From assembly GCA_902625325.1 (NCBI GenBank), contig CACOAW010000006.1:1-64000 (forward strand): a stretch of DNA of 64,000 bases, given 5' to 3'. Positions 51,025 to 60,376 of the stretch are shown one piece after another (the stretch's first letter is position 1; the number at the start of each line of letters is the position of its first letter). The translations under genes were made by a program, and so were the position numbers. This DNA comes from an uncultured Candidatus Poseidoniales archaeon. Its GTDB lineage: Archaea > Thermoplasmatota > Poseidoniia > Poseidoniales > Thalassarchaeaceae. A model generated the notes under the pieces. That model did not search any database and was not told where the DNA came from. It saw only the letters and a list, made by a program, of their open reading frames with translations.

Positions 51025-52443
51025 TCAGGACTCGTCTGACTCTTCCGTCATCGAGCCAAGGTAGTCTGGTAGTTCGACACCCGACATCTTCGCGACGTCG
51101 TGTATCGGAGGCAGGCTCTGTACTAGGCTGCTGACGAAGTTGCTAGTTGCAGAGTTTCCGTCTTTGTCGTTTCCGCTGTCCCATACTGTGATCTTGTCTA
51201 TCTTCAGGTTACGGATTGCCTCGGTCTGAGCCGATACCATGGCCTCTATCTTCTCCACCATGAGTAGAGTTGCCGCGGCCTTCGGATCTCCTGACGCGCT
51301 TGTGACCAGGTTGCTGTATCCCTGAGCCTTTGCGTCCAGGACCTGCTTAACACCCTCGGCCTCTGCCTCGTATCTCGCGAGGATGGCGTCTGCCTCACCG
51401 CGGGCGATCCTCCTCTGCCTCTCTGCCTCGGCCTCAGCTGCTATCTCTACCTGCTGTTTGGCGACCGTTTCCCTAGCTATCTCGCTAGCTCTGAGAGATT
51501 GTTCTTCCTCGTCGTATTTCGCCTTGGCGATCTCGGCCTCGGCTTGAGCCGTGGCCACGTCGGCTCTTTGCTTGGCCGATGCCTCTGCCTCAGCGAGGTC
51601 GGCGTTTGCCCTAGCGATCTCTGCCTGAGCAGCGTTCTCACCGCCAACTGCCATGGCCTCCTGTTGCTCTACGTAGACACGCTGGTCGGCCTGTGCTGCC
51701 TTCCTTCCCTTCTCTGCCTCCGCGTTGTTCTGAGCTACCTGAATCTCTCTGGTTCGGTCGGCCTCTGCCTTACCGATGGCTCCGTCCCTCTCTGCGTTGG
51801 CGACATCGACCCTAGCCTGCTCGACTGCAGTGGATGCGGCTTTCTTACCGATGCTCTCGATGTAGTCTGACTCGTCTGTGATGTCAGCAATGTTAACGTT
51901 GATCAGGTACAGTCCGACCTTCCTCATCTCCTGTCCGACGTTCTTCTGAATCAGCTCTAGGAAGGAGTCCCTGTCCTGGTTGATCTGCTCGATTGTCAGA
52001 GTGGCAACTGTGAGACGTAGCTGACCGAAAATTATCTCCTTCGCCATCTCCTCTATGTCCTCTACCCTGAAGCCGAGGAGACGCTCGGCTGCGTTAGCCA
52101 TTATCGAAGGCTCCGTCGAGACACCTATGGTGAATGTGCTGGGAACGTTAATCCTGATGTTCTGCAGGGAAAGAGCCCCCCTCAGGTCAATGTTGATTGT
52201 CATTGGCTTGAGAGATATGTATGCGTAATCTTGGATAAGAGGCCACACTAACGAAGCGCCTCCATGGAGGGTCTTGGATGGTTTCGGGCGTCCGTCTGCT
52301 GTCCTCTCCGTCCTACCGTAGATGACCATTATCTGGTCCGGCGGGCATCTCTTGTAGCGCTGTGCGAAAAACATCACAGCGGCTACGAGAATCAATACGA
52401 CTGCAAAAATCATTATTCCTAGTATCTCATTCGCGTCTGCCAT
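51025..52443 (-). CDS. floT: Flotillin-like SPFH-domain membrane protein
   Basis: This 472-residue protein has an N-terminal membrane helix (ILGIMIFAVVLILVAAVMFFAQ), then an SPFH domain (CPPDQIMVIYGRT... ITIDLRGALSLQNIRINVPSTFTIGVS-type strands, AERLLGFRVEDIEEMAKEIIFGQLR). A long Glu/Ala-rich coiled coil (about 215-375, many AEAE and AQAE repeats) is typical of flotillin. Flotillins scaffold membrane microdomains. The NfeD-like gene precedes it, as in the bacterial yuaF-floT pair. Confidence 0.92.
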   Translation of the reverse strand: MADANEILGIMIFAVVLILVAAVMFFAQRYKRCPPDQIMVIYGRTERTADGRPKPSKTLHGGASLVWPLIQDYAYISLKPMTINIDLRGALSLQNIRINVPSTFTIGVSTEPSIMANAAERLLGFRVEDIEEMAKEIIFGQLRLTVATLTIEQINQDRDSFLELIQKNVGQEMRKVGLYLINVNIADITDESDYIESIGKKAASTAVEQARVDVANAERDGAIGKAEADRTREIQVAQNNAEAEKGRKAAQADQRVYVEQQEAMAVGGENAAQAEIARANADLAEAEASAKQRADVATAQAEAEIAKAKYDEEEQSLRASEIARETVAKQQVEIAAEAEAERQRRIARGEADAILARYEAEAEGVKQVLDAKAQGYSNLVTSASGDPKAAATLLMVEKIEAMVSAQTEAIRNLKIDKITVWDSGNDKDGNSATSNFVSSLVQSLPPIHDVAKMSGVELPDYLGSMTEESDES

Positions 52444-52536
52444 TGGCTCAACTCGTTACATAAGAAAATGCAGTCACCTATGAATGCTTACCCGCCGCGC
52501 GTGCGCATTCAATTCGTGAAGCCTATATTTTACGGC

Positions 52537-53124
52537 TTAGATCCTCTTAACCACTAGGACCTCGCCTATTGTGTCAACAACCTCGATGAAGTCACCCGTG
52601 GCAATGTTCGTTCCGTCCTCGGACTTAGCGTTGAAGGTCCTCTGCGCCTCGTTTACCTCCACGGTAACCTGTCCGACACCCTCGTCTCCAATCCTCAGGT
52701 AGACTTGTCCTTTTGCCCCTATGGCCTCGGACAGTTCGACCGTCCCATCCTGCTGGAGGTTGACGAATAGCTCGAACAGCTTCCCGGTCGCGTACATCGA
52801 AAGGCCGCCGGCTGCGCCGCCGGCGAGAATCGCTGGAGAAGGCCCTCCGCCCGACTTGGTGACGTAAAGTCCGGCCAAACCGAAGAACATCAGGAATGCC
52901 ATTATGCCCTGGAAAGTGAGAGCCTTGAACGATGCATCCGCACCCATATCGACGTCTATTCCGAACAGCCCGTCGAATATGTCCGTGGCAATTCCGCCTA
53001 TCATGAGCAGGAAGAAGTACAGAGTGAACAGAATCCCCCCAACCAAGGCGCTTGCCGCGAATAGCATGTCAATTCCTGTGACGTCTCCAAGCCCTACCAA
53101 ATCGAACAAACTGAACTCGACCAT
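52537..53124 (-). CDS. NfeD-like membrane protein
   Basis: This 195-residue protein has three membrane segments (MLFAASALVGGILFTLYFFLLMIGG, ALTFQGIMAFLMFFGLAGLYV and a Gly/Ala-rich AILAGGAAGGLSMYATGKLF) and a C-terminal OB-fold (SEAIGAKGQVYLRIGDEGVGQVTVEVNEAQRTFNAKSEDGTNIATGDFIEVVDTIGEVLVVKRI), matching NfeD/YuaF. It probably partners the adjacent flotillin. The gap to the flotillin gene is 93 bases, so flotillin may have its own promoter. Confidence 0.88.
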   Translation of the reverse strand: MVEFSLFDLVGLGDVTGIDMLFAASALVGGILFTLYFFLLMIGGIATDIFDGLFGIDVDMGADASFKALTFQGIMAFLMFFGLAGLYVTKSGGGPSPAILAGGAAGGLSMYATGKLFELFVNLQQDGTVELSEAIGAKGQVYLRIGDEGVGQVTVEVNEAQRTFNAKSEDGTNIATGDFIEVVDTIGEVLVVKRI

Positions 53125-53183
53125 TATTCCACCGTGTAATGACTGAGTTTTGACTTATTCGGCGGAAATTGCCCTTATGATTA

Positions 53184-53462
53184 TTATTTCTTGGAAAGCA
53201 AGATGCCCAAGTATCGCTCTAGGTTGAGGATTGGCCCGAGCGAGAGTCCTACAACAACGAATGAGATGGTCAGTATGGTATCACCGCTCATGTTGGTGAG
53301 GGAGTCCAGGACCGAGTAGGTGAACAGCCCAGTAAGGAAGAGAATAACCGGTATCGCAGCCCTTCTGAAGAAGATGTGGTATCCGAATAGTTGGTCGAAG
53401 GCAGGATTTCCGATGGCCTTGTCCACGATGTTTTCCTTGTCCTCAGGGGGCATATTACTCAA
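53184..53462 (-). CDS. Small two-helix membrane protein
   Basis: This 92-residue protein has a charged N-terminus (MPPEDKENIVDKAIGNPAFDQLFGYHIFFRR), then two membrane helices (AAIPVILFLTGLFTYSVLDSL and TILTISFVVVGLSLGPILNL). I recognise no family. It follows another small membrane gene by 15 bases and precedes the NfeD gene, so it may belong to the flotillin membrane cluster. Confidence 0.7.
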   Translation of the reverse strand: MSNMPPEDKENIVDKAIGNPAFDQLFGYHIFFRRAAIPVILFLTGLFTYSVLDSLTNMSGDTILTISFVVVGLSLGPILNLERYLGILLSKK

Positions 53463-53477
53463 CCCAGATTGCCGCTA

Positions 53478-53828
53478 TCAAAGTGTTGCTAGCCATTGGA
53501 ACATTCCGAAGATCGTAATCACGACGGGTATGGAATACCATGCTGCTTTCACGGGTTTGGAGGAGTCGTCCACGAGCTTCTTCCTCCCGGTGGCAGGATC
53601 GGTAGTCAGGATGGTCTTCTCAGCCTTGCTGTACAGTTCCGTGAATTCGGATTCGTTCCTGGCTAGGAACAAAAGGAAGTAGAGCCCAAGCGCCATGGTC
53701 CCCCCTCCTGTCCCCTGAATCATGTATGCAATCCAATCGGCGGTGCCCTCATCTGCCAACAGGGCGTTGCCGATTAGAAGTTGGGCTATTCCCATCATGA
53801 ACCACATGAGAGAGTCTCTTCGTGCCAT
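53478..53828 (-). CDS. Small three-helix membrane protein
   Basis: This 116-residue protein has two N-terminal helices (SLMWFMMGIAQLLIGNALLA, GTGGGTMALGLYFLLFLA), a charged loop with TDPATGRKKLVDD and a last helix (AWYSIPVVITIFGMFQWLATL). No family is recognised. Its position in the minus-strand run between the thioesterase and the NfeD/flotillin genes suggests a membrane-organisation role, by context only. Confidence 0.7.
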   Translation of the reverse strand: MARRDSLMWFMMGIAQLLIGNALLADEGTADWIAYMIQGTGGGTMALGLYFLLFLARNESEFTELYSKAEKTILTTDPATGRKKLVDDSSKPVKAAWYSIPVVITIFGMFQWLATL

Positions 53829-53880
53829 GGCCAGTTGAGGAGAAACCCCCTCTTGAATATGACCCCTGCATGACTCTGAA

Positions 53881-54300
53881 TCAACCGCCTCTGCTCTTCG
53901 GCCTTTTCTCCCAGATGGCCCATGTTCCTTTGGCTGTGGCCGCTATTTTGCCGTCCCCTGTGACGAGTCTGCCCTCGATATGCGCGAGGTTACGACCCCT
54001 CCTGACGACCTCTGCTGTCGCGATTAGGTGGTCCCCATTGTCAACCGCGTTCAGGTAGGATATGTCCAGTTGTGCTGTGGCGCACCACTCCTCTTTGGAA
54101 ATCAATGATACGAGCGTGCCGCCCATTGCCGTGTCCAGGAGCGTGGCATGTACTCCGCCGTGGGCCATTCCTCCCATGTTCAGATGCTTTTCGCCGACGG
54201 CCAGTTCCACCACGCAGGAGCCCTCGCTGAAGTCAGTTATCTCCATGCCAAGCGACTCTGCTAGGTTGTTCAGTCGGGGTATTTTGCCATCCTCCGTCAT
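53881..54300 (-). CDS. PaaI-type hotdog-fold thioesterase
   Basis: This 139-residue acyl-CoA thioesterase-like protein has the active-site loop [25 protein letters not shown] (the HGG motif followed by Asp) and strands [36 protein letters not shown], typical of the PaaI/YbgC-related group. It cleaves acyl-CoA thioesters; the substrate is unknown. It overlaps the ABC exporter stop by four bases, so they are coupled. Confidence 0.92.
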   Translation of the reverse strand: MTEDGKIPRLNNLAESLGMEITDFSEGSCVVELAVGEKHLNMGGMAHGGVHATLLDTAMGGTLVSLISKEEWCATAQLDISYLNAVDNGDHLIATAEVVRRGRNLAHIEGRLVTGDGKIAATAKGTWAIWEKRPKSRGG

Positions 54301-56066
54301 TCCGATGCCTCCCCTGTCTGGACTGCCCAGAGCCTCGCATACAGGCCTTCCTGGGAGACAAGTTCGTCGTGGCTGCCCATCTCCGTTATCTGGCCCTTCT
54401 CCATCACCGCTATGGCATCGGCGCCCCTGATGGTGGAGAGCCTGTGAGCGATGATCAGGGTGGTTCTGTCGCGGGAGATCCTGTCTATCGACCTCTGAAG
54501 CGCTGCTTCTGTCTCATTGTCGACGTTGCTTGTTGCCTCATCCAGGACAAGGACGGGAGCGTCCTTCAGAACCGCGCGTGCGATGGCTATCCTCTGCCGC
54601 TGGCCTCCCGAGAGCCGATGCCCGTCCTCCCCGATGTTGGTGTCCCAACCCTCGGGAAGCTCGTCGATGAATCCTGTTGCCTCTGCAATGCGTGCGGCCT
54701 CGACCATCTCCTCGTCCGATGCGTCTGGCCTACCGTAGAGTACGTTGTCCCTCACTGTCCCCGGGAACAGGGTGGTGGTCTGGCTGACTAAGGAGATGGA
54801 ACTCCTCAGTGAGTCGAGTTTGAGTGTCCTGACGTCATGCCCATCCAGCGATACCTTGCCCTCTAGGGGGTCGTGGAACCTCAGCAGGAGTCTGACCAGG
54901 GTGGTCTTGCCTGATCCCGTGGCTCCGACCAGTCCTACGGTCTTCCCGGCAGGGACCTCGAGGTCGATTCCCCTGAGGACGTCCTCCCTTCCCGGGTACG
55001 TGAAACGGATGTCCTCGAACCTGATGTCCCCTTCGACTTCCTCGATGCTGGTGTCGCCCTCAACCACTCCAACCTCCGTGTCGAGCAGGTCAAGCACCCT
55101 GGTGGTCGATGCTAGGGCCCTCTGGTAGAGGTCGAAGGTCTCGCCGAGCCTGGTGAGCGGCCAGAGGAGCCTCTGGGTGATGAAGACGATAACGGAGTAT
55201 TCGCCGAGGCCTATCTTGCCTTCGAGGGCGTACTTCCCGCCAACCAGGAGGTTGGCTGTGAACGCGAAGAGGATGGCCATCCTGATCAGTGGCACAAAGG
55301 ATGCGGAGAGCCTGATGGCGGATCTGTTGGCGTCTCGGTATGACTGGGATGCGTCGCTGACCCTCTTGGCCTCCCTCTCCTCGGCGGTGAACGACTTGAT
55401 CGTGGTGATCCCCTGGAGGTTGTTGTTCAGGATGGCATTCAGCTCTGCCACCTCCTTTCGGACCTCTGAGTACCTGACTCCTATCCTCCTCTGGTACAGG
55501 AAGGACCCGCCGACTATCACGGGGACGGGGATGATTGCGAGGAGCGCGACCTCTGGGGCGAGGAAGAACATGATGCCGCTGACCACTATCACGGTGGTAC
55601 CCACCTGCAGCAGGTCGTTCGCCCCGTGGTCGAGGAACCTCTCGAGTTGGTTCACGTCGTCGTTCATTATCGCCATCAGGCCACCAGTGCTCTGTTCGGA
55701 GAACCACTGCATCTCGAGGTCCTGGATGTGCCTGTATGCATCCATCCTGAGCTCGTGCTGGGCGGTCTGGGCCAGGTTCCTCCACAGGACCCCGTAGAAG
55801 TACTGGAACAGCGACTCGAGGACCCATACCGCCACGGTGATCCCGGCCAGGACCTGCAGCTGCACCCATGGATCGGTGTACCCATAGTCAGCTAGGAAGG
55901 ACTCCTCCTGCTGGTGGACCACGTCTATGGCCATCCCTATCAGCACCGGGGGGGCGAGGTCCCAGATCTTGTTCAGGACCGAGCATATCGATGCAAGGAT
56001 GATGGCTCCCCTCTGGTCCCTCATTTGATTGAGGAGGCGCGAGAGCGGGTGACGCGCATCTGACAC
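54297..56066 (-). CDS. ABC exporter (MsbA/multidrug type, fused TMD-NBD)
   Basis: This 589-residue half-transporter acts as a homodimer. Six membrane helices fill the first 320 residues. The nucleotide-binding domain has Walker [20 protein letters not shown]-loop [21 protein letters not shown], signature [16 protein letters not shown], Walker [14 protein letters not shown] and the switch His in [12 protein letters not shown]. It may export lipids or toxic compounds. Its 3' end overlaps the thioesterase, so a lipid-linked function is plausible but unproven. Confidence 0.94.
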   Translation of the reverse strand: MSDARHPLSRLLNQMRDQRGAIILASICSVLNKIWDLAPPVLIGMAIDVVHQQEESFLADYGYTDPWVQLQVLAGITVAVWVLESLFQYFYGVLWRNLAQTAQHELRMDAYRHIQDLEMQWFSEQSTGGLMAIMNDDVNQLERFLDHGANDLLQVGTTVIVVSGIMFFLAPEVALLAIIPVPVIVGGSFLYQRRIGVRYSEVRKEVAELNAILNNNLQGITTIKSFTAEEREAKRVSDASQSYRDANRSAIRLSASFVPLIRMAILFAFTANLLVGGKYALEGKIGLGEYSVIVFITQRLLWPLTRLGETFDLYQRALASTTRVLDLLDTEVGVVEGDTSIEEVEGDIRFEDIRFTYPGREDVLRGIDLEVPAGKTVGLVGATGSGKTTLVRLLLRFHDPLEGKVSLDGHDVRTLKLDSLRSSISLVSQTTTLFPGTVRDNVLYGRPDASDEEMVEAARIAEATGFIDELPEGWDTNIGEDGHRLSGGQRQRIAIARAVLKDAPVLVLDEATSNVDNETEAALQRSIDRISRDRTTLIIAHRLSTIRGADAIAVMEKGQITEMGSHDELVSQEGLYARLWAVQTGEASE

Positions 56067-56105
56067 GCCCTCCGCTAGAACTGTTCGTCTTCAACCCTGC
56101 CCACA

Positions 56106-57170
56106 ATGGATTTTTGGAGGGGACGCGCCTGCAATAGCATGGCGACTCGTGCCCTGGTGGCGGTGCTGTTTCTCTCAGCGAGCATGTCAGGCTGCCTGAT
56201 GGGGGGAAGCGGCGAATCGGGGAACAAGGACGGGTTGGTCGTGGACGATACGCCGCCATTCACCGAGGACGGGATATTCAACTGCATCGACCACGACAAC
56301 CTGACGAGGTGCTGGCAGGTCCACGTGCCCGACAATCTAGACCCCAACGCTACGGTGCCCCTAATCATCGACATGCACGGGTACGCCTCGAACTCGATCG
56401 AGCACAGGAAGCTATCCTCCTTCGATGACATAGCCGACGAGGTGGGGGCCATAGTGGTCTACCCTGACGGGGTCGCGGGCTACAACATGCAGTGGGACAT
56501 AGAGGAGAACCAGGCCTGGAACTCCGGATGGTGCTGCGCGCACTCCACTCGCGACAAGATAGACGACGTCGGCTTCATCGAGAGGGTCGTTAACATCTCG
56601 CTGGGGATGTACAACGTCGACGAGGACAGGGTCTACGCCTCCGGGTGGTCCAACGGGTGCTCGATGTCGCAGAGGCTGGCCATGGAGTCCAGCCACATCT
56701 TCGCAGCTGTGGGGTGCATGGCGTTCTACCTCATTACGGAGCCGGTGGACGGCTACTCGCCGATCCCCGTGATGGAGGTCCACGGGTTTCTGGACAACGT
56801 GGTCCTCTACGAGTCCACCGTCCTCAGCGTGCCGTTCAACGAGGAGCTCTGGACGAACACGGAGGCCTACGACACGGGCGCCATAGAGAACATGGTCGAG
56901 TGGGGGGGCCACAACAACTGCTCGGGCCCTCTGGAGACCTACGAGCTAAACGCGCTGTATACGATACAAGGCTACGACGGGTGCGAGAACGACGCATCGG
57001 TGCGGCTGATGACGATATACGCGGCTCAGCACAACCCGTACGAGAAGGACTTCGAGGACGACACCCTCATCGGCAGCACGTTCCTCGGCACCCAAGGGCT
57101 TGTGATGTCCAGCCACATAGTCTGGGACTTCATCAGCCAGTACTCCAAAGAAGTCGTGCTGGAAGAGTAG
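56106..57170 (+). CDS. Secreted lipoprotein esterase, PHB-depolymerase/LpqC-like
   Basis: This alpha/beta-hydrolase is attached by a lipid anchor: the signal ATRALVAVLFLSASMSGC ends in a lipobox Cys, followed by GGSGESG. The nucleophile is Ser182 in ASGWSNGCSMSQRLA. VPLIIDMHGYASNSIEHRKLSSF and VYPDGVAGYNMQWDIEENQAWNSGWCC are typical of the poly(3-hydroxyalkanoate) depolymerase/feruloyl-esterase group. EVHGFLDNVV in the later part may supply the acid residue. ATG at 56139 (MATRAL) may be the true start. The expected substrate is an extracellular polyester or ester polymer. Confidence 0.88.
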   Translation: MDFWRGRACNSMATRALVAVLFLSASMSGCLMGGSGESGNKDGLVVDDTPPFTEDGIFNCIDHDNLTRCWQVHVPDNLDPNATVPLIIDMHGYASNSIEHRKLSSFDDIADEVGAIVVYPDGVAGYNMQWDIEENQAWNSGWCCAHSTRDKIDDVGFIERVVNISLGMYNVDEDRVYASGWSNGCSMSQRLAMESSHIFAAVGCMAFYLITEPVDGYSPIPVMEVHGFLDNVVLYESTVLSVPFNEELWTNTEAYDTGAIENMVEWGGHNNCSGPLETYELNALYTIQGYDGCENDASVRLMTIYAAQHNPYEKDFEDDTLIGSTFLGTQGLVMSSHIVWDFISQYSKEVVLEE

Positions 57171-57214
57171 GATACCCGAGAGAGGTTCAAATTCGCAGGG
57201 CGGCTTCACGGCAC

Positions 57215-58156
57215 GTGGCAGAGGAACCCACTGCGGGCGGGAAGAATTGGCAGACCACGGCAGGGGAGCAGTTCCGCAACCTGAAGGAGAAGATGGCAGC
57301 GGCCACAGACTTCACGGGGAAGAAGGCAAAGGAAGCGGCCCAGGTCGCATCGGGAGGGCTGGACAAGGCGATCGCAAGATGGACCCCTCTCCCGCTGTCC
57401 CCGGAGGAGATAGAGCGCCTTAGCGAGCTCAGGGAGTCACTGCCGCCCGCCCCGGACATCCCCTCGCTCGACGAGCTCGTCCAGTCGAAGGGGAACGTGA
57501 TGATCCCGGCTGAGGAGTACGAGAAGCTGGTCGAGGCATTCAGGGCCAATGAGGAGATGAGGAAGGAGCAAGGGGAGATGCTGGTCGAGTCGCTCGCCAT
57601 AACCCAGAGGCTGATGGAGACCGAGAAGTCGCTTGAGGAGGTCAGGATAGTGGCCTCCGAACTGGAGAAGAGGAAGGACAAGCGTCCCGTCCAGGACCAG
57701 GGCCTGTCCGAGATTATGGGGACCTCGATATCCGAGAGCGTCATGCTGCTGGGTTTCTCGGTGGTATGGCTGGCATCCCTTATTGGTGCCACTATCTACG
57801 TGGAGCCCAAAGGCTGGGTGGTGGGGGACTACTCCGTCGACCTGTTCATCTGGTCCATCGGCACGGGCGTGTGGTCACTGGTCCTCCTGCAGAGGCTGGA
57901 CGCGGTGAGGACCGTCCTCGCCATGCCCCTCGGGATGAGGATACAGACCTCCGCGGGAGTGGGGCTCGTCACCGCGATGGCCCTGCTGCTCTCGAAGGAG
58001 GAGTTCACGGCGATAGGGACGGTGTGGGGGTGGACCGCGACGATAGCGCTGGCAGCCCTCCTCCTATCTGGACTCGGTAGGGGAGTGTTCAACTCGTCCA
58101 AACAGGCATTCGGCCTGAGGGCCATCAAGGAAGTAAGGGCCAAGAATAAGAAGTGA
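57215..58156 (+). CDS. Membrane protein with N-terminal coiled coil, function unknown
   Basis: The track ORF (56645 on) overlaps the esterase; GTG at 57215 after its stop gives 313 residues (VAEEPTAGGKNWQ). The first 180 residues are charged and helical, with a likely coiled coil (EEYEKLVEAFRANEEMRKEQGEMLVESLAITQRLMETEKSLEEVRIVASELEKRK). About four membrane helices follow (SVMLLGFSVVWLASLIGATIYV, LFIWSIGTGVWSLVLL, GVGLVTAMALLL, WTATIALAALLLSGLG) and a basic tail. No family is recognised. Confidence 0.75.
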   Translation: MAEEPTAGGKNWQTTAGEQFRNLKEKMAAATDFTGKKAKEAAQVASGGLDKAIARWTPLPLSPEEIERLSELRESLPPAPDIPSLDELVQSKGNVMIPAEEYEKLVEAFRANEEMRKEQGEMLVESLAITQRLMETEKSLEEVRIVASELEKRKDKRPVQDQGLSEIMGTSISESVMLLGFSVVWLASLIGATIYVEPKGWVVGDYSVDLFIWSIGTGVWSLVLLQRLDAVRTVLAMPLGMRIQTSAGVGLVTAMALLLSKEEFTAIGTVWGWTATIALAALLLSGLGRGVFNSSKQAFGLRAIKEVRAKNKK

Positions 58157-58200
58157 CAAATACAACATAGATTCAAGACCGGTTTTCAACTCCTGCATAT

Positions 58201-58713
58201 GTGAGAATTCAACGCATGCTCAGGAGGCTTCCTGTATCCAACTTGGCTGACTTCGAGGTATCGGCCGAGAGGCTGTGGGAGGCGATCAGCGAGCCTGGCA
58301 ACCTCAACGACTCCCACCCCTTCTGCGATTCGAACGAGGTCATCAGCTGGGAGGACGGGAATCGCTCGGACCGGTTGGTCTACCTGAGTGGCTTGAACTA
58401 CGTCAGGAGGTTCAAGACCTGGGAGGAGGGTGTTGGATATACCCTAGTGATTGGCGAAGAGGAGGGGCCGCAGTCTTACGTGGAGTGGGAGATAGACCCC
58501 CTGGGCCAGGACCAATCGAGGCTCACCATCACAGTCTATCCCTACCTCTTGGCCAGACTACCTAGGCTGCTTGCTATCTTACCCCATGCGTTCTGGGTTA
58601 AACCCAGACTACAGGCATACCTGAACTCGGTCGTCTCCGGATTTCGCTACCACCTAGAGGAGGGGGATAGAGTCCCACGAAACCACTTCGGCAAGCATCC
58701 TTGGTTTTCGTAG
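58201..58713 (+). CDS. SRPBCC/START-like ligand-binding protein
   Basis: This 170-residue protein shows a helix-grip pattern: FEVSAERLWEAISEPGNLNDSHPFCDSNEVISWEDG, strands RSDRLVYLSGLNYVRRFKTWEEGVGYTLVIGEEEGPQSYVEWEIDPLGQDQSRLTITVYPYLL and a long C-terminal helix (VKPRLQAYLNSVVSGFRYHLEEG). Family members bind hydrophobic ligands or act as cyclases. The ligand is unknown. The GTG start is uncertain; ATG at 58216 (MLRRLPVSNL) is an alternative. Confidence 0.8.
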   Translation: MRIQRMLRRLPVSNLADFEVSAERLWEAISEPGNLNDSHPFCDSNEVISWEDGNRSDRLVYLSGLNYVRRFKTWEEGVGYTLVIGEEEGPQSYVEWEIDPLGQDQSRLTITVYPYLLARLPRLLAILPHAFWVKPRLQAYLNSVVSGFRYHLEEGDRVPRNHFGKHPWFS

Positions 58714-58765
58714 AGGCGGTATTGACGGCTCCGGTTTGAATATCGATCTCTTCACAGCAAGATGA

Positions 58766-59038
58766 CTACGGTCGTTGAATTGGCGAAATCGAGAACATTT
58801 CCCTCTTCTCCACCACTGCATTAACCTTCTCAATTACGTCTAGGTCTTCGAGCCTCTTAGCCATCTCCTCCGGATCGAAATCGAATCGAAATATGATAGC
58901 GGTTTGGCTGTTGGCCTTGCCGTACACTATTTTCCCCTCTTCGACTTCCTTTTTGTTGTCGTAGAAACTCAACATCATCTCTTCCCACTCTTCGTAGGTC
59001 TTTCCTTCTTTGATATGAACAAGCATTGCGGCATCCAT
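58766..59038 (-). CDS. Small hypothetical protein (90 aa), stress/regulatory-like fold unclear
   Basis: The ORF track extends this frame to 189 residues, but ATG at 59038 (MDAAMLVHIKEGKTYEEWEEMMLSFYDN) fits a TATA box 25 bases upstream and gives 90 residues. The sequence (VYGKANSQTAIIFRFDFDPEEMAKRLEDLDVIEKVNAVVEKREMFSI) resembles a small ferredoxin-like alpha-beta domain. No family is recognised. It is AT-rich beside GC-rich neighbours. It is divergent from the Cys/Met lyase. Confidence 0.68.
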   Translation of the reverse strand: MDAAMLVHIKEGKTYEEWEEMMLSFYDNKKEVEEGKIVYGKANSQTAIIFRFDFDPEEMAKRLEDLDVIEKVNAVVEKREMFSISPIQRP

Positions 59039-59054
59039 AGTAAAACCATTTCTT

Positions 59055-59065
59055 GGATATTTATG
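59055..59065 (-). promoter_or_regulatory. TATA-like element for the 59038 gene
   Basis: CATAAATATCC on the minus strand is centred about 22 bases before the ATG at 59038, the spacing expected for a leaderless archaeal message. It supports the short start over the 189-residue track ORF. Confidence 0.5.
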
Positions 59066-59123
59066 ATGTTTGTTTAGCGTAATTGTCAATGACATGCCCA
59101 ACTTGCGAATGGTAACTGTGCGG

Positions 59124-59129
59124 TTATAT
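59124..59129 (+). promoter_or_regulatory. TATA-like element for the Cys/Met lyase
   Basis: TTATAT on the plus strand is centred about 32 bases before the ATG at 59159. It lies 60 bases from the divergent TATA-like element at 59055-59065, so the two genes share a short control region. Confidence 0.45.
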
Positions 59130-59158
59130 GGCACCACACCGTCTGAGGTTCTGGCAGA

Positions 59159-60376
59159 ATGGGAAAACGGGGCGATAATGGTGACGACTGGGATATGCCG
59201 ACGAAGTCGGTGCATGCTGGCGAGATGCACGATGCCTCTGGCTCGCATATCGACCCCGTCCACATGACGTCGACATACGTCTTCGAGGACTCGGAGGCTA
59301 TCAGAGACTGGGCTTCCGGGGAGTCCGGGGCACATGTTTACTCAAGGGTCGGCAACCCAAACAGGGAGGCTCTCGCCCGGAAGCTCTCGGCACTGGAGGG
59401 CTTTGGCATGGAGGAGCCGGTATTCGCCGAGATATTCTCCTCGGGGATGGGCGCTGTCAGCTCCGCGCTCCTGGGCCTCACTGGGTCGGGAGACCACATC
59501 ATCGCACAGTCGGTCCTCTACGGGACGACGAACCACCTGGTCAACGAGGTCCTCCCGAAGTACGGCATCACGAACTCTAGGGTCCCCCTGCTGCAGGGCG
59601 ACCTGCTCGAGCAGGAGCTGGCATCCAATCCGAACACGAAGGTTGTCTACATCGAGACCCCGGCCAACCCCACGATGTCGGTTATCGACATCGCGAGCAC
59701 CACCGAGATCGCCCACGCACACGGGGCGAGGGTCGTGGTCGACAACACGTTCGCCACCCCCGTGCTGCAGCGGCCCCTGGCCCTTGGCGCGGACGTCGTC
59801 ATCCACAGCACTACGAAGTTCATCAACGGCCACGGCACGGTCATCGGCGGAGCCCTGGTCTGCAGGGACCCCGACTTCATGGAGAACGGCGGAGGGGCCC
59901 TCGTCCGCTACATCGGAGCGGTCCCGAGCGCGATGGACTGCTGGCTGACCAGCATCGGGTTGAAGACGCTCCCGCTAAGGATGAGGGAGCACTGCGCCAA
60001 CGCACGTGCCCTTGCGGAGTTCCTGGACTCGAACGACAGGGTCGCCCGGACCCACTGGCCCGGGCTGGAGAGCCACCCCCAGCACGAGATAGCCGCGAGG
60101 CAGATGGACGACTTCGGTGCTATGATCTCCATCGACATGGGCGACTTTGATTCCGCAACCCGCCTGATGGACGGGCTAACGATGTGCTCACTGGCGGTTA
60201 GCCTTGGCAACGTGGACACCCTGGTTCAGCACCCAGCATCGATGACCCACAGGCTGATGTCCGAGGAGGACAGGCTGTCCGTTGGCATCACGAACGGGAT
60301 GATCAGGATCTCAGCTGGCATAGAGTCCGCCAAGGACATCATCGCGGACTTCGACAGGGCGATATCCGGACTGTGA
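59159..60376 (+). CDS. Cys/Met-metabolism PLP enzyme (cystathionine gamma-synthase/lyase or methionine gamma-lyase)
   Basis: This 405-residue PLP enzyme has TKSVHAGEMHDASGSHIDPVHMTSTYVFEDSE, YSRVGNPNREALARKLSALEG, SSGMGAVSSALLGLTGSGDHIIAQSVLYGTTNHL, DNTFATPVLQRPLALGADVV and the Schiff-base Lys in HSTTKFINGHGTVIGGALV. The C-terminal SLGNVDTLVQHPASMTH (the family usually has SLGGVESLxxHP) fits this family. Cystathionine gamma-synthase, beta/gamma-lyase and methionine gamma-lyase cannot be separated by eye. The N-terminal dozen residues before MPTKSVHAGE may be an artefact of start choice. The gene is very GC-rich. Confidence 0.9.
   Translation: MGKRGDNGDDWDMPTKSVHAGEMHDASGSHIDPVHMTSTYVFEDSEAIRDWASGESGAHVYSRVGNPNREALARKLSALEGFGMEEPVFAEIFSSGMGAVSSALLGLTGSGDHIIAQSVLYGTTNHLVNEVLPKYGITNSRVPLLQGDLLEQELASNPNTKVVYIETPANPTMSVIDIASTTEIAHAHGARVVVDNTFATPVLQRPLALGADVVIHSTTKFINGHGTVIGGALVCRDPDFMENGGGALVRYIGAVPSAMDCWLTSIGLKTLPLRMREHCANARALAEFLDSNDRVARTHWPGLESHPQHEIAARQMDDFGAMISIDMGDFDSATRLMDGLTMCSLAVSLGNVDTLVQHPASMTHRLMSEEDRLSVGITNGMIRISAGIESAKDIIADFDRAISGL

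Noticed and set aside
55090-55869. 259-residue minus-strand ORF inside the ABC exporter
   Set aside because: It is in another frame of a clear ABC exporter gene; its low-complexity Arg/Pro/Gly content is typical of a shadow frame in GC-rich DNA.
56645-57214. N-terminal part of the 503-residue track ORF (56645-58156)
   Set aside because: It overlaps the esterase gene out of frame and is Arg/Gly/His-rich. The true gene is taken to start at GTG 57215 after the esterase stop.
59334-59948. 204-residue plus-strand ORF over the Cys/Met lyase
   Set aside because: It is an out-of-frame Ser/Arg/Thr-rich shadow of the PLP enzyme gene.
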